Made by a program: the position numbers and the translations under genes | The notes under the pieces: model-generated | What the model was told of the DNA's origin: nothing | The model's input: the letters and a program-made list of their open reading frames with translations, nothing else | Database searches by the model: none | In this document: positions 9,167 to 17,710 of the stretch, piece by piece | Position numbering within the stretch: position 1 is the stretch's first letter | Layout of the letters: every line of letters begins with the position of its first letter | Origin: JADGHE01 sp035716025 | GTDB lineage: Bacteria > Pseudomonadota > Alphaproteobacteria > Rhizobiales > Xanthobacteraceae | Direction: 5' to 3' | DNA length: 64,000 bases | Assembly: GCA_035716025.1 (NCBI GenBank) | Contig: DASTKH010000044.1 | Span: 1 to 64,000 of the forward strand

Positions 9167-9768
9167 GAAAGCGCCTCCAGATAGGTGCGCATGATCGTGC
9201 GGGCGCGGCAGACCTCGGCGGCGCGCATGATCTCGTCCACGCTGGCGGTGCGCGCGCGCACGACCTCCCGCAGCGCGTCAAGCGCCACGTCGAGGCCGAT
9301 CTTGTTCCGGTAGCGGAAGCAGTCCACGACGGTGCGGGCCGGCGACGTGAGCCGCACCCGGACGCCGAGGATCGACCGCTCCTGCACGCCGTAGCTGAGC
9401 ATCGCCCCCGAAAAGCGGACGATGCGCAGGCGCGCCGGCGGGCGCGACGGCTTGCGGGCCTTGCGGTCGAGCGCCAGCCAGACCTCGTGCGGCGCCTGCG
9501 TGCCGATATTGTGGATGCGCAGCGCCGAAAGCAGGCAGATGATCCCGGTTGGGACGGCCGAGGCGACCATGGCGATGGTCTCGAGTTCGTCCGGCTTGGC
9601 GGCGGCGAGGCGATAGAGGCCCGGGCCGACCTTCTCGATTGTTCCCTCCGAAACGAGCCGTTGGAGCTCGGGGAACGAAACCCCAAGGGGCTCGATGTCG
9701 CGCGGTCGGAAGAAGGCGCCGAGGCCGGATTTCCGAAGGCGCGCCGGGGTGAGGGGTGGGGCTGTCAT
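9163..9768 (-). CDS. abiEi: AbiEi-family antitoxin/repressor
   Basis: The protein has 201 residues from the ATG at 9768, the first residues being MTAPPLTPARLRKSG. An N-terminal winged-helix segment (FPELQRLVSEGTIEKVGPGLYRL) is followed by the AbiEi C-terminal domain (IICLLSALRIHNIGTQAPH, then VRLTSPARTVVDCFRYRNKIG). The family neutralises AbiEii and represses its own promoter by binding inverted repeats. A perfect inverted repeat lies only 14 bases upstream of this start. A TTG inside that repeat (9804) could extend the frame but is unlikely. The stop overlaps the abiEii start. Confidence 0.9.
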   Translation of the reverse strand: MTAPPLTPARLRKSGLGAFFRPRDIEPLGVSFPELQRLVSEGTIEKVGPGLYRLAAAKPDELETIAMVASAVPTGIICLLSALRIHNIGTQAPHEVWLALDRKARKPSRPPARLRIVRFSGAMLSYGVQERSILGVRVRLTSPARTVVDCFRYRNKIGLDVALDALREVVRARTASVDEIMRAAEVCRARTIMRTYLEALS

Positions 9769-9781
9769 TTCGGAACAATAA

Positions 9782-9817
9782 TAAACGTCGGCACCTACAC
9801 GCAAGTGCCGACGTTTA
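9782..9817. promoter_or_regulatory. Perfect 13-bp inverted repeat upstream of abiEi (likely operator)
   Basis: The left arm TAAACGTCGGCAC (9782-9794) and right arm GTGCCGACGTTTA (9805-9817) are exact complements around a 10-base spacer. The repeat fills the gap between the hsdM stop and the abiEi start. AbiEi antitoxins are known to bind inverted repeats at their own promoter, so this is the expected autoregulatory operator. It could also act as a weak hairpin downstream of hsdM. Confidence 0.75.
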
Positions 9818-9836
9818 CTCCACTCAGATTTCAGGG

Positions 9837-11969
9837 CTATTCGCCGGCGATCCGCGAGCCAGTTACCTCCGCCAGCATCCGCACAATGTCCCGTTCGGTG
9901 TCGCGAATCTCAGCTTCGATCTCTTCCAGCGGACGCGGCGGCTTGTAGCGGTAGAAATAGCGGTTGAAGTTGATCTCGTAGCCGACCAGTCCGACCTGAC
10001 CGTCCTTCGGATCGCGCCGGCTGGTGTCGATCCAGGCATCCGGAACGTGCGGCTTCACCTCCCGCTCAAAGAAGGACTCGACGGTCTCGGCGAGCGGCAC
10101 GCTCTCGTAATCGCGCAGCTCGGGATCGGGCTCGGGGTTGCCCTCCTTGTCGCGGCAGATGACCGCGGTTTCGTCACGCTCCGACAGCGCCGACAGGATC
10201 GCCTTGCGCACCGGCGCCGCAAACCTGATTCCGGCCTTCTTGGCAGCGGCATCCAGCACCTTTTCGAACTCGGCGCGATCCTTGAACAGTGCATCCGGCA
10301 GAGACCGAAGCAGCTTCCGGATTCTCTCCTGTTCTGCCACCCCCTCGGCACGCTCCTTCACGCCCGCGGCGCCCTTCTTCTTGGACTCGGCAAGAGCCTT
10401 GAAGCCTCGTTCCTCTTCGAGACGAGCGATGCGTTCCGGACTTGCCTCGAAATTGAGGCGAAGCGGGCGTTCGACCGTGATCTTGCGGTAGCCGAAATGC
10501 GTCGTCGGAAAAATCCTGCTGACGATGATTTCTTCCTGCTCGCCATTTTTCGTGACAAAGCGCGTATCGCCGTCTTTAAAATCGGCAAGGATTTTCAGGA
10601 TGTCCTGCTCGCGTTCGATCGGAATCTCGCGGCGCTTGTCGCCGAGGCTCTTGCGCATCTGCGTCCAGAACGCCGGCGATGACGCATCGATCAGCTGCAC
10701 GAGGCCCTTCCGCGCGCGCGCCTTTCGATTCGTGACAACCCACACGTAGGTGGCGATGCCGGTGTTGTAGAAAAGCTGCTCCGGCAGGGCAATGAGCGCT
10801 TCGAGAAGATCGTTCTCCAAAATGAACCGACGGATTTCGCTCTCGCCGCTTCCGGCATCGCCGGTGAACAGGGGCGAGCCGTTCATGATGATCGCGACGC
10901 GCGAGCCGCCATCCTTCTGGTCCTTCATGTGCGCCAGCATGTGCAGAAGGAAAAGCAGCTGGCCGTCACTGATGCGCGGGAGGCCTGGCGCAAAGCGGCC
11001 TCCCGTTCCGCGCGTGTGCTCGGCGCGCACTGCGTCCTCGTCGCGCTTCCAATCCTTCCCGTAAGGCGGATTCGCGATCAGATAGTCGAAGTGCTTGTTG
11101 GCATGACGATCGTTCGAAAGAGTGCTGCCGAAAGCAATGTTGTCGGCGTCACGGCCGGTCGGGTCCTTCATGAAGAAGTCCGACTTCGACACCGCCCAGG
11201 TTTCCGGATTCACCTCCTGTCCGAACAGGTGAATCTCGGCATCCTTGTTGATCGGGCCGCGCAGCACGTCACCATTCTTGCGTAGGCCAATGGTCACATG
11301 CTCCTTGGCGATCATCAGCATGCCGCCCGAACCGCAGCACGGATCGTATACGGTGAGAACGATGCCTTTCCGGCGAATGTGATCGGCGTCACCGGCAAGC
11401 ATGAGGTCCACCATCAGATGCACCACGTCGCGCGGCGTGAAGTGCTCGCCGGGATTTTCGTTCAGGGCTTCGTTAAACTTGCGGATCAGCTCCTCGAAGA
11501 TGATCCCCATCGTTGGGTTATCGACTTGGTCCGGATGCAGGTCGACGTTCTTGAAGCGCTCAAGCACCTGGAACAGAAGACCGGCTTCGTTGAGCTTGCT
11601 GATGGTGTTGTCGAAGTCGAATTTCTCCAGCACCTCGCGCATGTTGGGGCTGAAGCCGGCAATGTAGTTGCGGAGGTTGGCCGCGACGTGCGGCGCGTCG
11701 GCGAGAAGCTTCTCGAAATCGTAGCGCGACGTGTTGTAGAAGGCGAAGCCGGACACCCGGCGAAGCTGTGCGTCGAGGTCCTGGAGCCCCTTCCCGCGAA
11801 GCTCGGCCTGGCGCTTCAGCACTTTCTCCTTGGTCGGCGCCAGCACGCAGTCGAGGCGGCGCAGCACCGTGAGTGGCAGGATCACGTCCTGATATTTGCC
11901 GCGCTTGAAGGTGTCGCGGATCAGGTCCGCGACGCCCCAGATAAAGCTGACAATCTCCGCGTGGTTCAT
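9837..11969 (-). CDS. hsdM: Type I restriction-modification N6-adenine methyltransferase M subunit
   Basis: This subunit methylates adenine in the target site with S-adenosylmethionine. The start at 11969 (MNHAEIVSFIWGVADLIRD) is the conserved HsdM N-terminus and has AGGACC upstream; the open frame extends further but that part is non-homologous. SAM motif I is DPCCGSGGML near 209-218, and the catalytic NPPY is at about 300-303. At 710 residues it is longer than many HsdM proteins because of a C-terminal helical extension after about residue 500. It is the first gene of the hsdM-abiEi-abiEii-hsdS-hsdR series. Confidence 0.94.
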   Translation of the reverse strand: MNHAEIVSFIWGVADLIRDTFKRGKYQDVILPLTVLRRLDCVLAPTKEKVLKRQAELRGKGLQDLDAQLRRVSGFAFYNTSRYDFEKLLADAPHVAANLRNYIAGFSPNMREVLEKFDFDNTISKLNEAGLLFQVLERFKNVDLHPDQVDNPTMGIIFEELIRKFNEALNENPGEHFTPRDVVHLMVDLMLAGDADHIRRKGIVLTVYDPCCGSGGMLMIAKEHVTIGLRKNGDVLRGPINKDAEIHLFGQEVNPETWAVSKSDFFMKDPTGRDADNIAFGSTLSNDRHANKHFDYLIANPPYGKDWKRDEDAVRAEHTRGTGGRFAPGLPRISDGQLLFLLHMLAHMKDQKDGGSRVAIIMNGSPLFTGDAGSGESEIRRFILENDLLEALIALPEQLFYNTGIATYVWVVTNRKARARKGLVQLIDASSPAFWTQMRKSLGDKRREIPIEREQDILKILADFKDGDTRFVTKNGEQEEIIVSRIFPTTHFGYRKITVERPLRLNFEASPERIARLEEERGFKALAESKKKGAAGVKERAEGVAEQERIRKLLRSLPDALFKDRAEFEKVLDAAAKKAGIRFAAPVRKAILSALSERDETAVICRDKEGNPEPDPELRDYESVPLAETVESFFEREVKPHVPDAWIDTSRRDPKDGQVGLVGYEINFNRYFYRYKPPRPLEEIEAEIRDTERDIVRMLAEVTGSRIAGE

Positions 11970-12273
11970 CAAAGATGGTCCTAATGCGGGCCGCCGAAGG
12001 CCCCGATCGTCTGATTCCAGTCTTACGGTAGCATTTCGAATCGCGAGCGCGAACCGGCGCCGCAGCGAATTTCGGGACGTTTCTGCCGAATGCGCACCCG
12101 CGCACCCGAGAAGGTGCGCACTCCGGGGTGCGCACCCCGATTTCGCTTCTGCCGGTAGCGCAAGGCCGCGCCTTCGCCGCCCGCATACGCCGGCCGCCAG
12201 GAAGAACCTAATGCCGGGGGCTGTGTCTTCGCGGGGCGAAGCAAGTGCCGCGATCGCCGAAGTGCCGTTGCGA
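11970..12273. other. Gene-free leader upstream of hsdM
   Basis: About 300 bases separate hsdM from the TubC-like gene. Open frames here have no recognisable content. It holds the GTGCGCAC repeat cluster described separately and presumably the hsdM promoter, which I cannot place. Confidence 0.5.
12090..12138. repeat. Cluster of TGCGCACC repeats with a 14-bp palindrome upstream of hsdM
   Basis: TGCGCACC or its complement recurs four times in under 50 bases: near 12091, near 12100, GGTGCGCAC at 12113-12121, and the perfect palindrome GGGGTGCGCACCCC at 12125-12138. The last two could pair into a hairpin. The position, about 120-170 bases upstream of the hsdM start, would suit a repressor or promoter-control site, but no protein is assigned. 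Confidence 0.45.
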
Positions 12274-12780
12274 TCATCGGCGGCGCGTGCCCGGTCCATG
12301 GACGCCCATTGTTGCCAACGCCGCGACAGCCTTGGCCTTGCGCGACTCGTACCATGCCGGCCAGCAGCGCGAATGCAGCCAGGCGTGACCGCTGCCTTCG
12401 GTGCCAAACGGCAAGAGCGGCTCGTGTGAATGCTCGGTCTGACCGCAGCCCAGGCAACGGCTGGGCGGCGACCGCACCGGATTGCGGTTCAGCCATTCGA
12501 CGACGCAGCAATCGAAAGCGCGCGCTTCGACCTCTATCCCGGTCAATCCGTGAACCGCCGCCATGCGCGCTCGTTCGCCAAAGAACGTCAACCAATCCAG
12601 CGCAGACCATCCGTCGTCGGCCGGGCGCAGCAGCGCGATGATCTCGGCCTTGTATCGCGACAGCGATTCGATCACCGCGGGCGGCGGCGGCGCAAATGCC
12701 TCCAGCGTGAGGGCATCCCCGTCGATTGCGACTTGCACGCCGGCGGCGCGGGCTTCCCTTATGGCCATGACTGCACTCAC
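12274..12780 (-). CDS. TubC N-terminal-like small protein of an integrative element
   Basis: The protein has 168 residues. The GTG start at 12780 overlaps the helicase stop (GTGA). The N-terminal 50 residues (GVQVAIDGDALTLEAFAPPP, then VIESLSRYKAEIIALLR) resemble the TubC docking-type domain often found at the end of primase-helicase operons in alphaproteobacterial mobile elements. The C-terminal half has a CxxC...H...C pattern (CLGCGQTEHSHEPL, later HSRCWPAWYE) that could bind zinc. Its function is unknown. The assignment as element backbone rests on its position and domain. Confidence 0.7.
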   Translation of the reverse strand: MSAVMAIREARAAGVQVAIDGDALTLEAFAPPPPAVIESLSRYKAEIIALLRPADDGWSALDWLTFFGERARMAAVHGLTGIEVEARAFDCCVVEWLNRNPVRSPPSRCLGCGQTEHSHEPLLPFGTEGSGHAWLHSRCWPAWYESRKAKAVAALATMGVHGPGTRRR

Positions 12781-14738
12781 AGCCGCATCCTCCAGCCCGG
12801 CGTACTTTCGTTGCCGCGCCCGGAATGGGGCGGATGATTTGCATCCGCACCGTCCGCATCGGTCTCGATGTTGGATCTCACGGGGTTGTCGCGGACGATC
12901 GGGTCGTCGCCGGACTGCGATCCGTCCGCAGTATCACTGACCGTCCGCAAGCGTTGCGAAGCGAACCCGTTGGTCGGAATGGGCTTCGGCTGACTCGCGG
13001 ACGGTACGGACGAAGCGGACGGTCGCACCCCGCCGGTTTCTGGCGGCGGAAGCTCCCCGGCGGTGATGCGGATGACCCGCGTGCGGGCCCGGCCTTCGCG
13101 CCCGAAGCCGATCTCGATGCCGACTTTGCGCAGGAAGGTCGCCGCCCGACGCAAGCGGCCCGCCAGCGCCCGCGGGCTGTCCGGCCACGTCTTGGACTTG
13201 GCGACGCGCTCGCCCGCCATGTCGGCAAGGGCGCCCAGAAGCTCCGAGGCCGTTCCCGTCCACTCCGTCCGCGCCGCCATCAGCGCCCGCACCGCGGCGG
13301 CGATCGGATCGGCCTCGATTACGCCTTCCACAGCCTCGTCGCGATTGCCGCAATAAGCGGACCAGAACGTGCCGGCTGGCCACAGCGCGGTCTCGCAGGC
13401 CGTCGCCCACAACGCGAAGTCGGCCATGCGCGGAAGCTTGTCGAGGCGGGTTTGCGGCAGCATCGCCAGGCCCTTCGCCGCCGCGTCGAGAAGTGCACCG
13501 AGGATGCGCGGGCGCTCGGCCTCGAACGCTGCCCACAATTCCTGCTCGGGCCGGCGGCGTTCCTCGGCGATCGGTTCGAGCGTGAGAAACAAGGCGCGAT
13601 CGGCGAGGTCGGGCCGCGTCACGATGTCCTCGATGCCGTTGAGGATCACCGGCCGGGCGGCATCGAACAACACCTCGTCCTGGTCGGAATAGAGCTGGCG
13701 CACGGCAAAGCCGCCGCCGGTGGCGAGGCGGCAGAGCGTGTCGGAAATCCACGCCGGCAGTCCCGACACATTGTCGAAGGCGAGCACATGGCCGTTGCTG
13801 GCGGCGATGAACAAGTCGCGGTCCTCGCGCGGCAACGCGCGCAACGGCGCGGTGTTCGGATCGAGCAGCGTCCGCAGGATCGCCGAGAAGGTGGACTTCG
13901 CCGAACCCTGTTCGCCCGAGAGCACCAACACCGGATAGGGGCCGCGATTGCGCAAGCAGGCCAGCGCCCATGCGATCACCAGTATGAAATCGGCATCGGA
14001 ACGGACATTGAGAAAAGACCGCAGCGCTTCGACCGAACCGCCGGCGATCGGTGCCGGCAACGCCTGCATCCCGGCGGCGCGGCGGAAGCGCACCGGCGGA
14101 TTGTCGATCACCTGCCAGCCGGCGGCATTGATTTCGACCGCCCGCCATGTCTCATCGCCGAGGTCGAGATAGAGCCGTCCGTCGAGACCGCCGACGCGGA
14201 CATGAACCGTGCGCTCCGGCGCATCGAAATGCGCCTTGGCCTCGATCACGTTGAGGGCCGATTGCAGCGCTTCCGAGCTTGGCGCACCGCCCGTTTGCTC
14301 GAAGAACCGCCGCGCGAGCCAGCGGCGAAAGCCTTTGGCGCGGATCGGCCAGGTTTCGCGATGGCCGTTGATGTCGAGGTCGGCGAAGCCGGTGCCGTCC
14401 GGCGCGTGGAACAGCTCGGCGGATTGTGCAAGATCGATCAGGATATCGGCCTGCGTCGGGCCGCGCCCACCCAATTCGCCGCTTTCCTCGGCGATCGCGT
14501 CATCTAGCGCCGTTACCCGGCATCCCGCCTTCTTCAATTGCGCCCGCAATGCCTCGAAGGCGGCACGATCGTCGCGCTTGAGTGCCGCGAGTCGTTCGAG
14601 CACCTCCGGTGCGAAGGCTGCGCCGGCGTCGGCGACGGTCCTTTCAACGAGCCCTTCCAACGGATCGCGAACCTCCTCGGCAGCGTCGATGGCCGCGCAG
14701 ATCGGATCGTCATTGTTGCCAATGTCCAAGGGAGTCAT
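12777..14738 (-). CDS. Primase-associated P-loop helicase/ATPase of an integrative element
   Basis: The protein has 653 residues with its start at 14738, preceded by GGAGGT and overlapping the primase stop (ATGA). Walker A is VLSGEQGSAKSTFSA (about 272-286) and the Walker B-like strand is VLAFDNVSG (about 318-326). An arginine- and aspartate-rich segment later carries a sensor-like RPVILNGIEDI. The C-terminal 90 residues are Ser/Pro-rich and probably disordered. Such proteins follow CHC2-TOPRIM primases in alphaproteobacterial islands and prophage-like elements and are thought to serve element replication. A helicase role is inferred from neighbours and motifs. Confidence 0.8.
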   Translation of the reverse strand: MTPLDIGNNDDPICAAIDAAEEVRDPLEGLVERTVADAGAAFAPEVLERLAALKRDDRAAFEALRAQLKKAGCRVTALDDAIAEESGELGGRGPTQADILIDLAQSAELFHAPDGTGFADLDINGHRETWPIRAKGFRRWLARRFFEQTGGAPSSEALQSALNVIEAKAHFDAPERTVHVRVGGLDGRLYLDLGDETWRAVEINAAGWQVIDNPPVRFRRAAGMQALPAPIAGGSVEALRSFLNVRSDADFILVIAWALACLRNRGPYPVLVLSGEQGSAKSTFSAILRTLLDPNTAPLRALPREDRDLFIAASNGHVLAFDNVSGLPAWISDTLCRLATGGGFAVRQLYSDQDEVLFDAARPVILNGIEDIVTRPDLADRALFLTLEPIAEERRRPEQELWAAFEAERPRILGALLDAAAKGLAMLPQTRLDKLPRMADFALWATACETALWPAGTFWSAYCGNRDEAVEGVIEADPIAAAVRALMAARTEWTGTASELLGALADMAGERVAKSKTWPDSPRALAGRLRRAATFLRKVGIEIGFGREGRARTRVIRITAGELPPPETGGVRPSASSVPSASQPKPIPTNGFASQRLRTVSDTADGSQSGDDPIVRDNPVRSNIETDADGADANHPPHSGRGNESTPGWRMRL

Positions 14739-15631
14739 CGCGCGACCTCCTCGATGCGAGGCGCGCGGCGCAGCAGCAGATCGTTGAAGTCCATCCCTTG
14801 CGGCGCGCGGGCGATGCGCACGCGCCGGCCTTCGCGCTTCCAGCGCCAAGCGCAATTCAGCGCCGCCGCTTCGCCTGGATCGTCGCCATCGGCCAGCACG
14901 ATCACGTCGCGAACCTCGCGCGGCAGGTCGAGCGCGCGAAGACCGGATGTCGAAAGCGCCGCCCAGGCGGTATGGCCGCTCGCCTGCATGGCGGCAAGGC
15001 AGGTCTCGATGCCTTCGCCGACCATCAGCACGTCGCCGGCGTGTGCAAGTCGCAACGCGCCGCCGCAACACAGCCCAAGCATCATCTTCTTCGGCTCGAC
15101 CGGTGCTTTCGCGCTTCCGTCCCGTGTCAGGAACGTGCGGTGAATGCCGATCCTTTTGCCGTGAGCACCGTGCGTCACCAGCGCCACCATCCCCGGCCAG
15201 ACAGCGCCCGAAGGATGCTTCAGCCCAGCATGGAAACGGATCGACGGCGGGATCGGAACGATGACACCGCGCGATCGCAAATACGTCTCGACCGGCGTTC
15301 CCTCGGCCGATTGCGTGCCATGCCAGATGGCAAGCGCCGCTTCAGTTCGCTTGATGGCGTCGCCGGCTAGCTCGTGCTGTTGCACGCGATCGAGCTTGCG
15401 CGAGAAACGGATAGGCCGACGGTCGTCCGCGCCCCAGATACCGCGCGCCCGAAGCGCGGCAATCACGTCGCGCTGATCGCATCCGGCATGGCAGCGCACG
15501 AGCACCTTGCCGCCGCGGGCGTCGGCAATCGACAGGCTCGGCTCGCGATCGTCATGCACCGGACAACGCGCCATCCAGGCGACGCCGGCCTTGCGCCCGC
15601 CGAGCGCCCGGGCAAGGCCTTCAGCGCTCAT
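14735..15631 (-). CDS. CHC2 zinc-finger / TOPRIM DNA primase-like protein
   Basis: The start at 15631 (MSAEGLARALGGRKAG) has GAGG upstream and overlaps the HTH gene by 11 bases; the protein has 298 residues. A CHC2-type zinc finger (ARCPVHDDREPSLS, then VRCHAGCDQRDVI) covers about residues 22-60. The TOPRIM part shows LMVGEGIETCLAA (catalytic Glu) and VIVLADGDDPGE (Asp pair). It is a short primase of mobile-element type with no helicase of its own; the next gene supplies the ATPase. It is part of the island replication module. Confidence 0.87.
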   Translation of the reverse strand: MSAEGLARALGGRKAGVAWMARCPVHDDREPSLSIADARGGKVLVRCHAGCDQRDVIAALRARGIWGADDRRPIRFSRKLDRVQQHELAGDAIKRTEAALAIWHGTQSAEGTPVETYLRSRGVIVPIPPSIRFHAGLKHPSGAVWPGMVALVTHGAHGKRIGIHRTFLTRDGSAKAPVEPKKMMLGLCCGGALRLAHAGDVLMVGEGIETCLAAMQASGHTAWAALSTSGLRALDLPREVRDVIVLADGDDPGEAAALNCAWRWKREGRRVRIARAPQGMDFNDLLLRRAPRIEEVAR

Positions 15632-15857
15632 CGCCAACCTCATGCGCCGAAGATTGTCGGGCTGAGGTGTTGGCGGTGTCGGATTCAATCGGCGGGAGGC
15701 TTGCCAGCCAGCTGCGCAGATCGTCGACGCGAATGAGGGTCTTGCGACCGTATTTTGCGGCAACGAGATCGCCGCGCTTGATCGCCTCGTAAAGCGTGGT
15801 TCGGCCGATCCGGGCAGCGGCGCAAGCCTCGGCGACCGTCAGGGCAAGTTGTTCCAT
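15621..15857 (-). CDS. AlpA/excisionase-type helix-turn-helix protein
   Basis: The protein has 78 residues. The MerR-like winged HTH of the AlpA/HTH_17 family is clear: LTVAEACAAARIGRTTLYEA, then IKRGDLVAAKYGRKTLIRVD and DLRSWLASLP. Such proteins act as excisionase or as transcriptional switch of integrative elements and usually sit just after the integrase gene. No integrase is found upstream here. It is the first gene of the minus-strand replication module. Confidence 0.88.
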   Translation of the reverse strand: MEQLALTVAEACAAARIGRTTLYEAIKRGDLVAAKYGRKTLIRVDDLRSWLASLPPIESDTANTSARQSSAHEVGDER

Positions 15858-15935
15858 GATAGTCTCGCCATCGTTGACCGGTTTGACTCCGGCGGTCAGG
15901 CCCGCGTCCCTGCGGGCGATGGCGGATTAATCTAA

Positions 15936-15953
15936 ACAAATTCCCCGATTTGT
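15936..15953. promoter_or_regulatory. Short inverted repeat upstream of the AlpA-type gene
   Basis: ACAAAT (15936-15941) and ATTTGT (15948-15953) are exact complements around a 6-base spacer, in an AT-rich patch about 80 bases upstream of the HTH start. It could be an operator of the element's regulator. The length is modest, so chance is possible. Confidence 0.3.
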
Positions 15954-16167
15954 CGCCATCACGAAGGCGGTTTTTTCTACGTCTTGATCCGGGATTTGCC
16001 GTCGAATGTCGGCGAATGCAGAGTTGCCGTTGCCGCTCTTCGCGCGCGGCGCGAATCATCTCTCAACGGGAATCGTGATTCGCTTCACAACTCTTCGGCC
16101 GAAAGCGGGTGCGCCTCCCGCTTTTGCGGTGTCGATTTTCGCCGCCGGATCGCGCACAAGCTTCGCG

Positions 16168-16184
16168 ACGGGAATCGAACCCGC
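16168..16184 (-). other. tRNA T-arm-like sequence, possible attachment-site remnant
   Basis: Read on the minus strand, GCGGGTTCGATTCCCGT folds as a five-pair T-stem around the canonical TTCGATT loop. The upstream D- and anticodon arms and a CCA end are not visible, so it is not an intact tRNA. A tRNA 3' fragment at the edge of an integrative element is what integration at a tRNA would leave. The match is short, so this stays tentative. Confidence 0.35.
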
Positions 16185-16573
16185 GATTTTTTAAGGCGGA
16201 AAACGTGTTGGCTGACATGTTGCCACATGACGAAATCTCATTGAGAACCTCTTTATTTATCAATAACTTACGTTGAATGTTCGATTCCGACCCTGGCACC
16301 AGTTGCTCTTCTTTCTTTATCTGAAGCGCTAAAGTTTGAGGCGCCCTGCAACTTGTCGGGTCAGTACGGGCTGATGCACAGCTTTTGAGGCGCGTCGATG
16401 GGCGAAAGCCGAATCTGTGATCTGCGTGCGGACGAAAGACTGCGCTTGGCTCGCGAGCGCGCTCCAATCCTGAACTGGTTATTTCAGACTGATGTCTGAG
16501 ACCAACAACAGCATCGCCCGTCCCAGACTTTCAGCGCGCTGAAGCACGCGTCCCATCGGACCTTTCATCCCCC

Positions 16574-17506
16574 TCACGGCCCAGTGCGGCCGCAGAGCTT
16601 TGCCTGCAGCGTCGGGCGGTCCCAGTCGGGGGCGACGCGCTGGATGAATTCCAACATCGCGTTCGACAGATAAGCCCCCCGCCGCAGCACGATCTGCGGC
16701 ACCGTCGGCTCGAACAGGTGCCCGACATCGACCACCCGCAGGCCGCGGTCGCGCGCCGCATCGTAGGCGACCTTGAGCAAAATCGCGACGCCGAGCCCCA
16801 TCGCCACATAGGTCTTCACCACGTCGGCGTCGATCGCGCTCAAGACGACGTTCGGCTCGATCCCCGCCTCCCCGAAGGCGCGCATCACCGCCTGCCCGCC
16901 CTCCATCTCCGGGTCGAGCATGATCAGCGGATGCCGCGCAATGTGGTCGAGCGTGAGCGTCCGCTCCCGCAGCAGCGCATGGCGCACCGGCGCAAAGAGG
17001 CCGCGGATGAGTCTTTCGCACGGCAGGAACACAAGTTCGTCGGAAAACGCCCCCGTGCGGCCGCTGATGCCGAGGTCCGCGCTGCCCGCCGCCACCCATT
17101 CGGAGACCATCGCCGGCATGCCCTGCCGCAGTATGAGCCGGACATGCGGATGCGCCCGCACGAAGCCCTTGATCGCCGGCGGCAGAACATAACGGGCATA
17201 GGTGTGGGTCGTCGCGATCACCATCCGCCCGGCGCCGCCGCGCGTGATCTCTCCAGTGATACGGCGGAGATTGTCGGCCTCCCACACGGCGCGACGCGCC
17301 GATTCGATGATCGCCTCGCCCGCCGCAGTGAGCCCGAGTATCCGGTTGCCTCGGCGGATCAGGACGTCGAGGCCGAGCTCTCGCTCGAGCAACCGCAGCT
17401 GCTTGCTGATCGCGGGTTGCGAGGTGCCGAGCGTCTTGGCCGCGCGCGACATGCTGAAGTCTTCCTGCACGACACCGCAGAGATAGCGAAGCTGCTGAAG
17501 GTTCAT
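16574..17506 (-). CDS. LysR-family regulator, CysB/Cbl-like
   Basis: The protein has 310 residues. The N-terminal HTH (MNLQQLRYLCGVVQEDF, then AAKTLGTSQPAISKQLRLLE) is followed by a co-inducer domain with the CysB-type signature ATTHTYARYVLPPAI and LRQGMP. CysB-like members often sense sulfur or small anionic ligands, but the ligand here is unknown. It is divergent from the ThDP-enzyme/cupin/TctC genes, the usual arrangement of a LysR regulator with its target operon. The 204-base spacer holds a candidate dyad. Confidence 0.88.
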   Translation of the reverse strand: MNLQQLRYLCGVVQEDFSMSRAAKTLGTSQPAISKQLRLLERELGLDVLIRRGNRILGLTAAGEAIIESARRAVWEADNLRRITGEITRGGAGRMVIATTHTYARYVLPPAIKGFVRAHPHVRLILRQGMPAMVSEWVAAGSADLGISGRTGAFSDELVFLPCERLIRGLFAPVRHALLRERTLTLDHIARHPLIMLDPEMEGGQAVMRAFGEAGIEPNVVLSAIDADVVKTYVAMGLGVAILLKVAYDAARDRGLRVVDVGHLFEPTVPQIVLRRGAYLSNAMLEFIQRVAPDWDRPTLQAKLCGRTGP

Positions 17507-17542
17507 CGCCGGCCGGACCTCTTAACGAGCGGTTCGCACATT

Positions 17543-17557
17543 ATAGCGAATGGTTAT
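17543..17557. promoter_or_regulatory. Candidate LysR-type T-N11-A dyad
   Basis: ATAGCGAATGGTTAT in the divergent spacer has ATA/TAT ends and a T-N11-A arrangement typical of LysR sites, about 40 bases from the lysR start. The dyad is weak, so this is a candidate only. Confidence 0.25.
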
Positions 17558-17710
17558 GGTGCGTGGTATTTTATTTTCCAAATTGCATGGAAACCGCCGT
17601 CCGGCTAGGCTTGCGCCTCGGACCGGAGGAGGCCACGCCTGCGCCACGCCGGTCGCTCGGGCGGCGCGCGGCGCCGCTCGCGCAAAAACGCAACCCGAGG
17701 AGGACATGCC

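Larger units (their letters stand above)
15858..16573. other. Gene-free island edge
   Basis: About 700 bases separate the HTH gene from the LysR gene. Open frames have no recognisable content. It holds an ACAAAT/ATTTGT inverted repeat, a tRNA T-arm-like stretch and a locally AT-richer tract (about 16200-16330). Composition and contents suggest the right boundary of the island, with the integrase lost or absent. Confidence 0.5.

Noticed and set aside
12825..14507. 560-residue plus-strand frame
   Set aside because: Antisense of the element helicase, which has P-loop motifs and a ribosome site.
16063..16467. 134-residue minus-strand frame at the island edge
   Set aside because: It reads through the tRNA-like stretch and has no family content or ribosome site.
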